NCBI GenBank assembly: GCA_963724695.1
Contig: CAVRVW010000011.1
Span: 1 to 64,000 of the forward strand
DNA from: CAVQFD01 sp963724695
Lineage (GTDB): Bacteria > Acidobacteriota > Vicinamibacteria > Vicinamibacterales > CAVVIG01
Direction of reading: 5' to 3'
DNA length: 64,000 nt
Positions within the stretch are counted from its first letter, which is position 1. The number at the start of each line of letters is the position of its first letter. The translations under genes were made by a program, and so were the position numbers. This document shows, one piece after another, positions 50,945 through 59,086 of this stretch. The notes beneath the pieces were generated by a model, which was given only the letters and a program-made list of their open reading frames with translations, did no database searches and was not told the DNA's origin.

Positions 50945-52105
50945 TCACCCGAGGGCCTGCTCGAACGCGCGCGTCAGCTCGGCGGCCGTGGTGCGGTTCC
51001 AGGTCTCGTTGACCCCAAGCATGACCACCCCGCCCGCCCCCGCACCGGGCAATCGAACGCCACTCTCTGCGAGATGCCTGGCGACGAGAGCCACGTCCGC
51101 GTCCTTTATCGTCAAGCGAGTCACGTTCGTCCCGTTCGGGATCCGCTCGACTGCCAGCTTCGGGTGTTTCGCGATCGCCGCGTAGAAGTCCTCCGACACG
51201 CGCACCGCGCTCTTCAGGCGGTCCACGAAGCCGTCCATATAGTGGCGCGCCACGAGCGCCGCCGGCCAGCCGACGGCCAGATTGCCGCCGAACATCCGGC
51301 GGACGTGGAACATCCCGTCGAGCACGCGTGTCGGTCCCGCGAGAATCGCCCCGATGCCGCTGTTGAAGTACTTCCAGAGCGAGACGTACACCGTGTCGAA
51401 GGGCGCTGCGTACTCGGCAGGGGGAATGCCGGTGTAGGCGGAGGCGATGAACAGCCGCGCGCCATCGAGGTGGGTGCCGATCCCGCGCGTTCGGGCGAAG
51501 GACGCGACGCGCTTCGCCTCTTCCCAGTCGAACATCTGGCCCGACAGCCGCCGGATGGGGCTCTCGATCAGGATCGCGCCCACCTCGGTGGCCACTCGTC
51601 CACTCGCCGTGCGCGCGAGTACGGCCTCTACCGCCGTGCGTGTAAAGGTCGCCGCGCCCGGCGCGAGCGGCATCAACGTGAGCCCCGACAGCGTCTGGCA
51701 GGCGTCGCCAGTGTCGTTGTAGACATGGCTCATCTCCGGGACAATGACGCGGCGCTTCGAGCCGGCCAGCGCGCGCAGCGCGAGGTGGTTCGCCAGCGTG
51801 CCCGAGGGCATGAACACCGCCGTCTCCTTGCCGAGGAGCCTTGCCCAGTGCTGCTCGAAGCGCTCCACCTCACCACCCAGCAGGTAGTTGTCCTCAGCGG
51901 CATCAGAGCGCTGGGACAGCTCGTCGAGCAGTGCTGAATAGGCGCGCGGCGTCAGGCCGACACCATCGCCGCTCAGGTGCACCGTGCGATCGGTCGGCGC
52001 TGACCCGGGTTGTGGCGCCGCTCCAAGAGTGTTCGAGGAGTCGAACCATGTGAAGCCAGCCGTCGCACTGAGAGTCTGAACGAGTTCGCGTCTGGTGAGA
52101 GCCAT
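50945..52105 (-). CDS. Low-specificity threonine aldolase-like PLP enzyme with Tat-type leader
   Basis: 386 residues from ATG 52105 (an ATG at 52117 is also in frame). The N-terminus TRRELVQTLSATAGF looks like a twin-arginine leader, unusual for this cytosolic family. The enzyme body is a fold-type I aminotransferase-like domain: MPSGTLANHLALRAL, EMSHVYNDTGD, ESPIRRLSGQMF, THLDGARLFIA, then DTVYVSLWKYFNSGIGAIL with the PLP-binding Lys in SLWKYF. Family members cleave beta-hydroxy amino acids such as threonine to glycine and an aldehyde. The upstream frame is open without a stop into a truncated hydroxyacyl-CoA dehydrogenase; that read-through is probably accidental. Confidence 0.8.
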   Translation of the reverse strand: MALTRRELVQTLSATAGFTWFDSSNTLGAAPQPGSAPTDRTVHLSGDGVGLTPRAYSALLDELSQRSDAAEDNYLLGGEVERFEQHWARLLGKETAVFMPSGTLANHLALRALAGSKRRVIVPEMSHVYNDTGDACQTLSGLTLMPLAPGAATFTRTAVEAVLARTASGRVATEVGAILIESPIRRLSGQMFDWEEAKRVASFARTRGIGTHLDGARLFIASAYTGIPPAEYAAPFDTVYVSLWKYFNSGIGAILAGPTRVLDGMFHVRRMFGGNLAVGWPAALVARHYMDGFVDRLKSAVRVSEDFYAAIAKHPKLAVERIPNGTNVTRLTIKDADVALVARHLAESGVRLPGAGAGGVVMLGVNETWNRTTAAELTRAFEQALG

Positions 52106-52194
52106 GGGGCGCATCATAGCCGACGACGTCGATTGCCGTCGTCCTGCCCCCTTATCGCGCCGCGACGATGGGCTCGCTAGTCGCGCTGCGACAG

Positions 52195-52908
52195 GACAGA
52201 GCCGCTGGATCACACGAACCCCGGGCTGCGCGAAGGCCGGATTCGGGTAGCTGTAGAAGCCCTGGCCGGTCGCCACGCCAAGCCGACCCTTCTGGATGAA
52301 GTGCTCGTCGAGGTAGCGGGCGTATTCGAGCGCCTGGGTGTTGGGGGTTTCGGCGAGCAGCCTTGCGACGTGGTACACGACGCCAAGGCCCATGCGATCC
52401 ATCATGCCGCAGGGGCCGATGCCGCTCTGCAGGGTGATCATCCATGTTCGATCGATGCTCTGGACGTCGCTCACGCCGCGCACCAGCAAGTCCAGCGCGG
52501 CGGTGCACCAGGGCACGATCAGGCTGTTGATGATGTCCCCGTTCTGTTCCTGGCGAATCGGGATGGGCACCAGGCCGATCTCCCCGGCGAACGCCAGCAC
52601 TCTCTCGAACACGGCGGGGTCGGTGGCGGGATGCCCCATGGCCTCGCCGATGTTGGCATCCCACACGCCGATGGCAAAGTGCAAGGCCAGGAACTTCCGC
52701 GGCCGGTCGACGAAGCCCGCCAATGCACTCGGTAGCAGGGTGGACGTGTTGGTGGTGAACACGGTCCGCGCCGGGGCATGCCTGGACGCCTCACGCCAGA
52801 AAGACTCCTTGATGGGCATGGACTCAGGCACCGATTCGCTGATCAGATCTGCGTCGTATACGGCGGACGTCTCGCGTATACCACAGACCTGCGGGCGAAG
52901 GCGGAACT
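52195..52908 (-). pseudogene. 3-hydroxybutyryl-CoA dehydrogenase-type gene, N-terminal Rossmann half missing
   Basis: About 238 residues are recognisable: YDADLISESVPESMP, FTTNTSTLLPSALAG, KFLALHFA, MGHPATDPAVFERVL, PIRQEQNGDIINSLIVP and GVATGQGFYSYPNPAF. The first about 80 residues with the NAD-binding GxGxxG motif are absent; a stop lies just upstream, near 52911. The normal C-terminal stop is also missing and the frame runs on into the aldolase gene. HFA in place of the family's HFxN shows part of the active site, but without the NAD domain the product cannot work as a dehydrogenase. Confidence 0.7.
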
Positions 52909-53061
52909 AACCGGATCGAGGTCGTAGCGACTGCCGCTGCCGCGCCCGGCGAGAACCGGCTCACCGTCTCCCGCGGGGGGGAAAGACGCTCACCCTCGAC
53001 TGCTTCGCGGTCCTCCGCCGCAGCGCAAGCACTCTATCGGTGCGACGCTGGTCCAGCGTTC

Positions 53062-53271
53062 TTGCGTCCCATTTGGCCATTCGACGGTGAGTTCGCTCGA
53101 CGCGGCGAGGCCGAAGTGCAGGCATGGGTGTCGCTGGCCACAGGCGCGCGCGTCGGAGCGGTGAGGGTCGAGCTGGGCTCTCTAGGAGAACGGCTCAGTG
53201 AGCACTTCACGGGTCCCGTGGTAACCAGGCCGATGGCGCTCAGGCTAACGCTGGCGGATGAGGACTTCTAG
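53062..53271 (+). CDS. Short unrecognised open frame
   Basis: 69 codons from a TTG at 53062 (IWPFDGEFARRGEAEVQAW, then VGAVRVELGSLGERL). Codon use is like that of real genes, and the frame is open upstream to about 52960 without a start. It may be the tail of a truncated gene whose other end was lost at about 52.9 kb, next to the truncated dehydrogenase. The end overlaps the convergent membrane-protein gene. No family is recognised. Confidence 0.3.
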   Translation: MRPIWPFDGEFARRGEAEVQAWVSLATGARVGAVRVELGSLGERLSEHFTGPVVTRPMALRLTLADEDF

Positions 53272-54525
53272 TGACGTGTCGTCAAACTCCCAACGCAAGA
53301 GTAATGGAATGTAGTGCGGCGAGATTGGACTAGGCGGCGAAGGAACGTCTATAGTAGCGCCCCGAGCGGCCACCGGATAGAGTTCACGGACCATAGACAC
53401 GTATGTTAGATATGGCGCGCTGGCAAGCTCCCAAGTGCGGACGTTCTTCCCGGCAAAGGCGGCGTTGCGTATCAACAGACCCACTAGAATCGCCCACCAC
53501 ACGGCGACGCCTGCCGACGCCCACCGCCTCAGTGGCCGCCGCGCCCACCACACGAGTTCCGCCGTCAACCCTGCGAAGCCAATTGCCGGGAGGTACAGGT
53601 AGCGGGAGCTTAAGCCACCAACGAACCCTGCGGAGGGCAAGAGCGTTATCACTGTCCAAGCAGTATAGAACTGCACTCGCGGCGCCGCAGCAACCGCTGA
53701 CCACAAGCAGAGCAGCGACACGATGACTAGGGCCACGGTACCGCGGGGACCGACGGACAACGTGACAATTGCGCCGAGCACGTTTCGTACGATGTGCGTA
53801 CCGATCCTGTACTGGCCTTCCGTGACGACATAGTTGCGCGAGTTAACAATGTAGGCGACTGTTCCATAGGCTGCCGTAATAACGAGGAATGGCCAGAGTC
53901 TCCTGATTGCTGTCGCTATTCTTGACAATCCAGTACGCGCCTCTCCTGTTTCGAGATCAGGAAACAGCACTACTGACAAGCAGAGCACGGCAATTAGCGT
54001 AACGCCGGATTCGTGCGCGAGCAGCGAGGCGGCACACGTCAGGCACGCGGCCACATATGGCCATACCTGGCATCGCTCATTTGCTCGATAGAACAGCCAC
54101 ACCGTGAGTACGAAGAACGCTGCGGACAGGACCTCGCCTATTGCCGAGATCCAGACTACCGCCTCGACTGGAGCAGGTTGGAGAACGAAGAGGACGCCAG
54201 TGAGGACGCCCAGCGACCACGACCCTGATAATCCTCTCGCCATGATTGCGGCGGCGACCCCCGCCGCGGCGTGCACGAGAATGCTGAGCCAGTGGTAACA
54301 GGACGATGAGCGGCCGCAGAGCGGCATCACGGCACGAAAGTAGACCTCCACAACAGGACGGTAGAAGTGGTCGCGGTTGTTGAGCTCAAAGAGGTGAGAG
54401 ACAGTGAACCCCTCGGCGCCAAGCAGCCAGCCGAAGTCGTCCGAGAAGAACCCATACACTGTAGTGCGGGCGTAGATTGCGATCGCGGCAACGAGCACTG
54501 CACAACAGCCGAAAAGGAAACGCAC
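53245..54525 (-). CDS. Polytopic membrane protein, GT-C glycosyltransferase-like
   Basis: 426 residues with about ten hydrophobic helices. After the first helix comes FFSDDFGWLL, an acidic pair in the first external loop as in GT-C enzymes that use lipid-linked sugars. NRDHFYRPVVEVYF follows, as often in acidobacterial and planctomycete membrane proteins of this kind. Many such proteins carry C-terminal TPRs; this one lacks them and ends shortly after the last helix (LRWEFDDTSLEVL). Base composition is lower in G+C than in the neighbouring genes, which suggests separate acquisition. Donor and acceptor are unknown. 54526-54679 holds no gene. Confidence 0.7.
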   Translation of the reverse strand: MRFLFGCCAVLVAAIAIYARTTVYGFFSDDFGWLLGAEGFTVSHLFELNNRDHFYRPVVEVYFRAVMPLCGRSSSCYHWLSILVHAAAGVAAAIMARGLSGSWSLGVLTGVLFVLQPAPVEAVVWISAIGEVLSAAFFVLTVWLFYRANERCQVWPYVAACLTCAASLLAHESGVTLIAVLCLSVVLFPDLETGEARTGLSRIATAIRRLWPFLVITAAYGTVAYIVNSRNYVVTEGQYRIGTHIVRNVLGAIVTLSVGPRGTVALVIVSLLCLWSAVAAAPRVQFYTAWTVITLLPSAGFVGGLSSRYLYLPAIGFAGLTAELVWWARRPLRRWASAGVAVWWAILVGLLIRNAAFAGKNVRTWELASAPYLTYVSMVRELYPVAARGATIDVPSPPSPISPHYIPLLLRWEFDDTSLEVLIRQR

Positions 54526-54679
54526 GTGCTAAGGATACTATCCCGGCGTGAGTCGTCGCCAAGTCGGGCTCCTCGATCGTGTCAAGCGGTTGCTGACTCG
54601 CGAACTCGGGGATTGGCGTTTGGCCGGTGCAGAACAGCCGCGTGGCGCCTGGCGAGAGGACTGAGGCCACGGCGGAGCG

Positions 54680-54970
54680 ATGTCAAGGACGCTGTTTTTC
54701 ATAAATCACCAACGAGTGACTATTCCGAAGCATGGGCCATTGAGCAAGACAGATCTCACCGTCCGACGGATTCGCTGGGCGCGCGGCAAACGGCTGCTGC
54801 GGTGGCGCGGCGCACGGCTGGAGCGGCCGAAGGCGCATCTCTACACCTCGCGCGACGCCATCTCGGCAACCGGCGCGGCGCCGACGATTGCGTCTCTGGC
54901 CACGCTGGTCGATCGGCGGCTGAATGCCGACGACATCACGATGGTGCTGGTCAGGCGCAGCGGCGCCTGA
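54680..54970 (+). pseudogene. Possible tail of a SpoIIE/PP2C-type phosphatase
   Basis: The frame ends DRRLNADDITMVLVRRSG, which matches the last strand and metal-binding Asp pair (DDIT) of SpoIIE-like phosphatases. The preceding sequence (RRIRWARGKRLLRWRGARLE) is not phosphatase-like and is probably out of frame. No complete domain exists upstream. A STAS-domain gene follows at 55121; such phosphatases and STAS proteins are classic partners, which supports the call. Treat as a remnant. Confidence 0.45.
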
Positions 54971-55120
54971 TCAAGCTCGTCTGGGTGTGTTGAAATCCGG
55001 TCAATGCGGCATCAACAGGTGACAAAGCCTCGAGGGAATACTTGCGCTGTGCAAGGTGTTCCCGTTGGAATCAGGTTTGCTCGTGCGCGCATCGAGCCCT
55101 TTCAAGGGGACGGACCGAAA

Positions 55121-55468
55121 ATGACTCGCGTTCGAGAGGAACGTTCACCCGGTGTCTCGATTCTGCACATCCGTGGACCCCTCCGCGTCCCAGTCAGCCG
55201 TGATGTGGAGCGGGCGGTGCACGCCGTGCTGCGCCGAGGCGCTCGACGAATCGAGCTGAATCTGGCGGCCGTGTCGGAATTGGACGCCGGCGGCGTGGGC
55301 GCGTTGGTTCAGGCGTACAACCTGGCCGCCGGCGCGCACTGTGTGCTGCGGATCGTCAGCACTCCCGCGCGCGTTCGGGAACTTGTCTGCAAAGCGGGCC
55401 TCTTCGATCTCCTGACCAAGGACGCCCGATGGTTGCCGAGCGTGCGGCGATTGGTCGGCGTGTCCTAG
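55121..55468 (+). CDS. STAS-domain protein (anti-sigma factor antagonist-like)
   Basis: 115 residues from ATG 55121, with an AGGGGA site about 11 bases upstream; an earlier in-frame ATG at 55004 would add an atypical leader. The STAS fold is recognisable: SILHIRGPLRVPVSRDVERA, ARRIELNLAAVSELDAGGVG (the switch segment), YNLAAGAHCVLRIVSTPARV and GLFDLL at the end. The position usually phosphorylated (Ser/Thr after the Asp of the switch loop) reads SELDAGGVG, with Ala where Ser is expected. Control by phosphorylation may therefore be lost, or this may belong to another STAS class. The likely phosphatase partner upstream is broken. Confidence 0.75.
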   Translation: MTRVREERSPGVSILHIRGPLRVPVSRDVERAVHAVLRRGARRIELNLAAVSELDAGGVGALVQAYNLAAGAHCVLRIVSTPARVRELVCKAGLFDLLTKDARWLPSVRRLVGVS

Positions 55469-55574
55469 GGCACCCCATGTCACATCGCGCTGGTCTCGCG
55501 CGTCATGTATGTAAGACGCCGGGACGCGATGCGGCTGATCCTCTCGGCGGCTCTGCCGAAGGAGATGGTGTCAC

Positions 55575-55985
55575 ATGGAAACCTCTACTCGCGTGCTCAA
55601 CATCATGGTCCGAGTCTTCGGGGGCGCGGCGCTGGCGCTCGGCCTGGCTTTCTGGCTGGGCTATTTCCGGTCATTAACGCTGCTGCACATCAGATTCGGT
55701 ATCGGCGTCGTGTTCTCTCTGTGGGCGCTGGCAGCCATCGCCTGGTGGAAAACCACCCGTCATAGCCTTGCCCTGTTTGCTACGGCGTGGGGACTCGCGA
55801 CTCTGGTCTTTGGCATGACGCAGATCCAGCTGATGCCGGGACCCTTTCATTGGATCGTCAAAGTTGCTCACCTCGGTGTGGGCATCGTCGCCGTCGCTCT
55901 CGGCGCTCAACTGGCGATCGCCATCACGCTTGGACGAGCCCCACGGGGCCATGTGGCGGAGAGGGCCTCGAGCAACGTGACATAG
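55575..55985 (+). CDS. Small four-helix membrane protein, unknown function
   Basis: 136 residues; ATG 55575 has GGAGATG upstream. There are four hydrophobic segments (about 8-30, 36-54, 62-80 and 93-115) with short loops (WKTTRHS, QLMPGPFHW). The C-terminus is basic and soluble. No known motif is present. It is separated from the STAS gene by about 100 bases and lies tail to tail with the aldo/keto reductase gene. Confidence 0.65.
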   Translation: METSTRVLNIMVRVFGGAALALGLAFWLGYFRSLTLLHIRFGIGVVFSLWALAAIAWWKTTRHSLALFATAWGLATLVFGMTQIQLMPGPFHWIVKVAHLGVGIVAVALGAQLAIAITLGRAPRGHVAERASSNVT

Positions 55986-55997
55986 GAAAGAGGCTGT

Positions 55998-56870
55998 TCA
56001 TCGTCCCAGCGAATCGAGATCGGCAATGACTTCACGAGGAATCTCGAGCCTTGCAGCCTTCAGATTCTCGCGGAGATGCGCGACCGACGATGTGCCGGGA
56101 ATCAGGAGCATGTTGGGCGAGCGCTGGAGAAGCCACGCAAGCGCCAGCTGCATCGGTGTGGCCTGCAGCAAGGCTGCGGAGTTGTCGAGAATCGACGACT
56201 GCAAGGGAGTGAAGCCGCCCAGCGGAAAGAACGGAACATAGGCGACGCCTTGCGCGGCGAGGTCATCGACAAAGCCGTCATCGTTCCTGTGGGCCACGTT
56301 GTAGGCATTCTGCACGCACACGATCTCGGCGATGGCACGGCCTTGAGCAAATTGGGTCGGCGTGACGTTGCTCAGACCGATGTGACGGATGAGACCCTGA
56401 CGCTGCAGCTCCGCAAGCACCGTCAGCGGCTCCTCAATCGAACCGTCCGACGGCCCTATGACCCCGCCTACTCGAAGATTGACGACATCAAGCGTGTCGC
56501 GGCCAAGATTTCGTAGGTTGTCGTGGACGCCGTCGATCAGCTCTTGACGAGAGAGCGCATGGAGCCAGGACTTGTCGGCGCCTCGGCGAGCGCCCAGCTT
56601 CGTGACGATCACGAGGCCCTCCGGGTACGGATGGAGCGCCTGTTTGATCAGCTGATTGGTCACGTGCGGACCGTAGTAGTCGCTCGTATCGATGTGGTTC
56701 ACGCCGGCGTCAACGGCCTCCCGTAGAACCTCAATGGCCGCGTTGCCGTCGCGCGGTGGTCCCCAGACCTGCGGACCCGCCAGTTGCATGGCTCCATAGC
56801 CCATTCGGTTCACGGTCAGCGATGTACCGGGCAGCGTGAAGTTGCCCGCGAGGTCTGTCTTTTGAATCAT
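55998..56870 (-). CDS. Aldo/keto reductase family oxidoreductase
   Basis: 290 residues; the ATG at 56870 has GGAGG nine bases upstream. It is a TIM-barrel reductase with the catalytic Asp and Tyr in NHIDTSDYYGP and the Lys in VIVTKLGARRG. The fourth residue of the usual tetrad (His) is replaced: the strand reads DVVNLRVGG, as in a subgroup of bacterial NADPH-dependent oxidoreductases. Cofactor-binding elements at the end (LIPGTSSVAHLRENL) are intact. Substrate unknown. It is convergent with the small membrane-protein gene. The 290 bases upstream (56871-57160) hold no gene I can support. Confidence 0.85.
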   Translation of the reverse strand: MIQKTDLAGNFTLPGTSLTVNRMGYGAMQLAGPQVWGPPRDGNAAIEVLREAVDAGVNHIDTSDYYGPHVTNQLIKQALHPYPEGLVIVTKLGARRGADKSWLHALSRQELIDGVHDNLRNLGRDTLDVVNLRVGGVIGPSDGSIEEPLTVLAELQRQGLIRHIGLSNVTPTQFAQGRAIAEIVCVQNAYNVAHRNDDGFVDDLAAQGVAYVPFFPLGGFTPLQSSILDNSAALLQATPMQLALAWLLQRSPNMLLIPGTSSVAHLRENLKAARLEIPREVIADLDSLGR

Positions 56871-57160
56871 GCCGTTCCTCCTCCGCCCGTCCGGCCGGCC
56901 GCTCGAATCTAATGGGCCGACTTGCATGTTCGCGTCACTCTCGTGCGCGTTTTGCTACGCGCGGAACTCCGCTGCGTAATCCGTGGCCCATTCGAGAAAC
57001 GGTCGTGGCGCTCTGCCGGCGGGCCGAGTGCTGCTCCCCACGCGTTGAGCAGCATGTTGATGCGATTCATCAGCTGACCAGTTTAGTCCCAACCACAACT
57101 TCACTGAGCCGCGCCCGTGGTCGGATGCCAGCCGCGCAGGTAGTTGCCCGACGGTTGGGC

Positions 57161-57877
57161 CTACACGTCAAATAGCTCCTTCAAGAGCGTCTGAATCGCG
57201 ACCGATGACCGCGCGTCGGTCTGCGCGTGATACTGCACGCCTGGCTGCTGACCCGCAGCGGTCTCGTGCGTGAAACCATGCATCGCGTTCCCGTAGACAA
57301 TCAACTGATAGTCCGCGCCCGCGTGCTTCATCTCCTCTGCAAACGCCGTGACCTGCGACATCGGCACGTGCGGGTCGAGTGCTCCATGGCAGACCAGCAC
57401 GCGGGCGCGAATCGATGACGGCTCGGCAGGACTGGTTGTGTCGAGGCCGCCGTGGACACTCACCACGCCGCTGATCGTCGAGCCGCTGCGTGCGTACTCG
57501 AGGGCGACCATTCCACCGAGACAATAGCCGACGGCGGCGATGCGCCCATCGACTTCAGCTCGCGATGACAGGACCTCGATCGCCGATTGCACGCGGCGAA
57601 CCAGCGCCGTGCGGTTGTTCCGAAGGTCACCGATCTGGCGCATGATCCGTTCGCGGTTCCCCGTCACGCCTTCGCCGTACATATCGCATGCAAACGCCAC
57701 AAAGCCCGACTCGGCGAACCGCCGCGCGCGTCCGCGCGCGTGATCGTCGACGCCGGCGCCGCCGTGCACGACGAGAACGCCCGGCCGTGTGCTGGCACAG
57801 TCCGCATCGAACGCAAGAAACCCGTCGAGTTGTGCGTCGCCATCGCGGTAGACGATCTGTTCGGTCTCCAGTCTCAT
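57161..57877 (-). CDS. Dienelactone hydrolase family protein
   Basis: 238 residues with an alpha/beta-hydrolase fold. The nucleophile is Cys in VGYCLGGMV, the Asp lies in GALDPHVPM and the His in NAMHGFTHE, the complete Cys-Asp-His triad of dienelactone hydrolases. HGGAGVDDHARGRARR near the N-terminus is typical of this branch. The family hydrolyses dienelactone in chlorocatechol breakdown, but most members act on unknown esters, and no other aromatic-degradation gene is near. A consensus -10 box lies about 55 bases upstream. Confidence 0.85.
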   Translation of the reverse strand: MRLETEQIVYRDGDAQLDGFLAFDADCASTRPGVLVVHGGAGVDDHARGRARRFAESGFVAFACDMYGEGVTGNRERIMRQIGDLRNNRTALVRRVQSAIEVLSSRAEVDGRIAAVGYCLGGMVALEYARSGSTISGVVSVHGGLDTTSPAEPSSIRARVLVCHGALDPHVPMSQVTAFAEEMKHAGADYQLIVYGNAMHGFTHETAAGQQPGVQYHAQTDARSSVAIQTLLKELFDV

Positions 57878-57931
57878 GGAGTCCTCACTGTGACGAATTT
57901 GTTGGAAGACGAATGAATCGCCGTTAATGAT

Positions 57932-57937
57932 TATACC
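57932..57937 (-). promoter_or_regulatory. -10 box for the dienelactone hydrolase gene
   Basis: TATAAT on the - strand within an AT-rich island (57925-57955) in otherwise GC-rich DNA, about 55 bases before the start at 57877. A good -35 is not visible. Confidence 0.35.
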
Positions 57938-58081
57938 ACAAATCGGCCAATTTCCCTAGGCTTTTCTGACTTTTCGACCTTGAGCGGTGCGTTCGAGCTC
58001 GGTGTCGAAGCCCATGCAGCCTCGAAGATTGGCTTCGCGCATAACCCGTGCTAACGTGCCCACGAACCGCAGCGGGTACGC

Positions 58082-58735
58082 GTGGATCTGCAAAGGGTGA
58101 TGAAACAACTCGAGGCGTGGGAGCATCCGAAGATGCGCGCCGTGAACGCGAAGCATGGCGCGGGCGACAATCAGTTCGGCGTGAATCTCGGCAAGCTTCG
58201 CGGCCTTGCCGGAAAAATCAAGCGCGACCACACACTGGCGCTCGAACTGTGGCAATCCGGAAACATCGACGCGATGAATCTGGCTACCCTGATCATGGAT
58301 CCGAAGCAGCTTACGCAGCCGGAAGTCGAGAAGCTGGCGAAGGATTTGAGCTACTACACGACGACCGACTGGCTCGTGAAGAACGTGATCAAGGCGCTGC
58401 CATTCAAGGGCGAGCTTTGTCGGAAGTGGGCAGCCTCGAAGGACGAGTACGTGGGCCGGGCCGGTTGGACGCTGATGGCCGGGCAGCTCGAGGAACACGA
58501 CCCGGAGAAGTTGCTCGACACTATCGAGAAGCGGATGAAGGCCGCACCGTTCCGAATGCAGGAACCAATGAACTATTGCCTGGTCAAGATCGCTGTCGAT
58601 TACCCACAGTTGCGCAAGCGCGCGATTGCAATCGGCAACAAGCTGGAGGTTCTCAAGGACTACCCCGTGCCGAAGGGGTGCACGTCACCCTTCGCGCCGA
58701 TCTGGATTGTGTACATCCTGGAGCACCGGAAGTGA
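58082..58735 (+). CDS. DNA alkylation repair protein (AlkD-like HEAT-repeat DNA glycosylase)
   Basis: 217 residues; GTG 58082 or ATG 58100 could start it. The sequence matches the AlkD-like family throughout: AKHGAGDNQFGVNLGKLRGL, ALELWQSGNIDAMNLATLI, TTDWLVKNVI, VGRAGWTLMAGQLE, MNYCLVKIAVDYP and GCTSPFAPIWI at the end. The Trp and Asp of the ADWL-type segment and the conserved Arg in GRAGW correspond to the DNA-contact surface in AlkD. It would remove alkylated purines from DNA. It stands alone between the dienelactone hydrolase and an SDR remnant. Confidence 0.85.
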   Translation: MDLQRVMKQLEAWEHPKMRAVNAKHGAGDNQFGVNLGKLRGLAGKIKRDHTLALELWQSGNIDAMNLATLIMDPKQLTQPEVEKLAKDLSYYTTTDWLVKNVIKALPFKGELCRKWAASKDEYVGRAGWTLMAGQLEEHDPEKLLDTIEKRMKAAPFRMQEPMNYCLVKIAVDYPQLRKRAIAIGNKLEVLKDYPVPKGCTSPFAPIWIVYILEHRK

Positions 58736-58825
58736 CGCCGCTCGGTCTTCCGCTACCGCTTCACGCTCGAGGGTGCTACCATCGCGAGGCTGGAAGTCTC
58801 GGCATGAGCTTCGACCTCGGACTGG

Positions 58826-59086
58826 GATCCGCGTGGTGCGTGTCTCGCCGGGTTGGGTAGAGACCGACTCGGCCGTGGCGCTCGCCGAGCGTCTCGCCGC
58901 CGAGGCGGGGCCGACTACGAGGGAGGCAAGCAGATCGTGATGAAGTTCCTCGGCGGCATTCCGGTCGGGCGTCCCGCGACACCGCGGGAGGTGGCGGAGC
59001 TCATCGTGTTCGTGGTCTCGGCGAGGGCCGGGGCGATCACCGGGACGGAGTACGTCAGCGACGGTCGGACGGTCCCCACGGCATGA
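58826..59086 (+). pseudogene. C-terminal remnant of an SDR oxidoreductase, one frameshift
   Basis: From about 58826 the strand reads IRVVRVSPGWVETDSAVALA, then after a shift near 58915 DYEGGKQIVMKFLGGIPVGR, PREVAELIVFVVSARAGAIT and TGTEYVSDGRTVPTA. This is the last about 85 residues of a short-chain dehydrogenase. The cofactor motif and catalytic Tyr-x-x-x-Lys part (about 165 residues) are absent. The stop TGA at 59084-59086 overlaps the ATG of the regulator gene. Confidence 0.7.
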
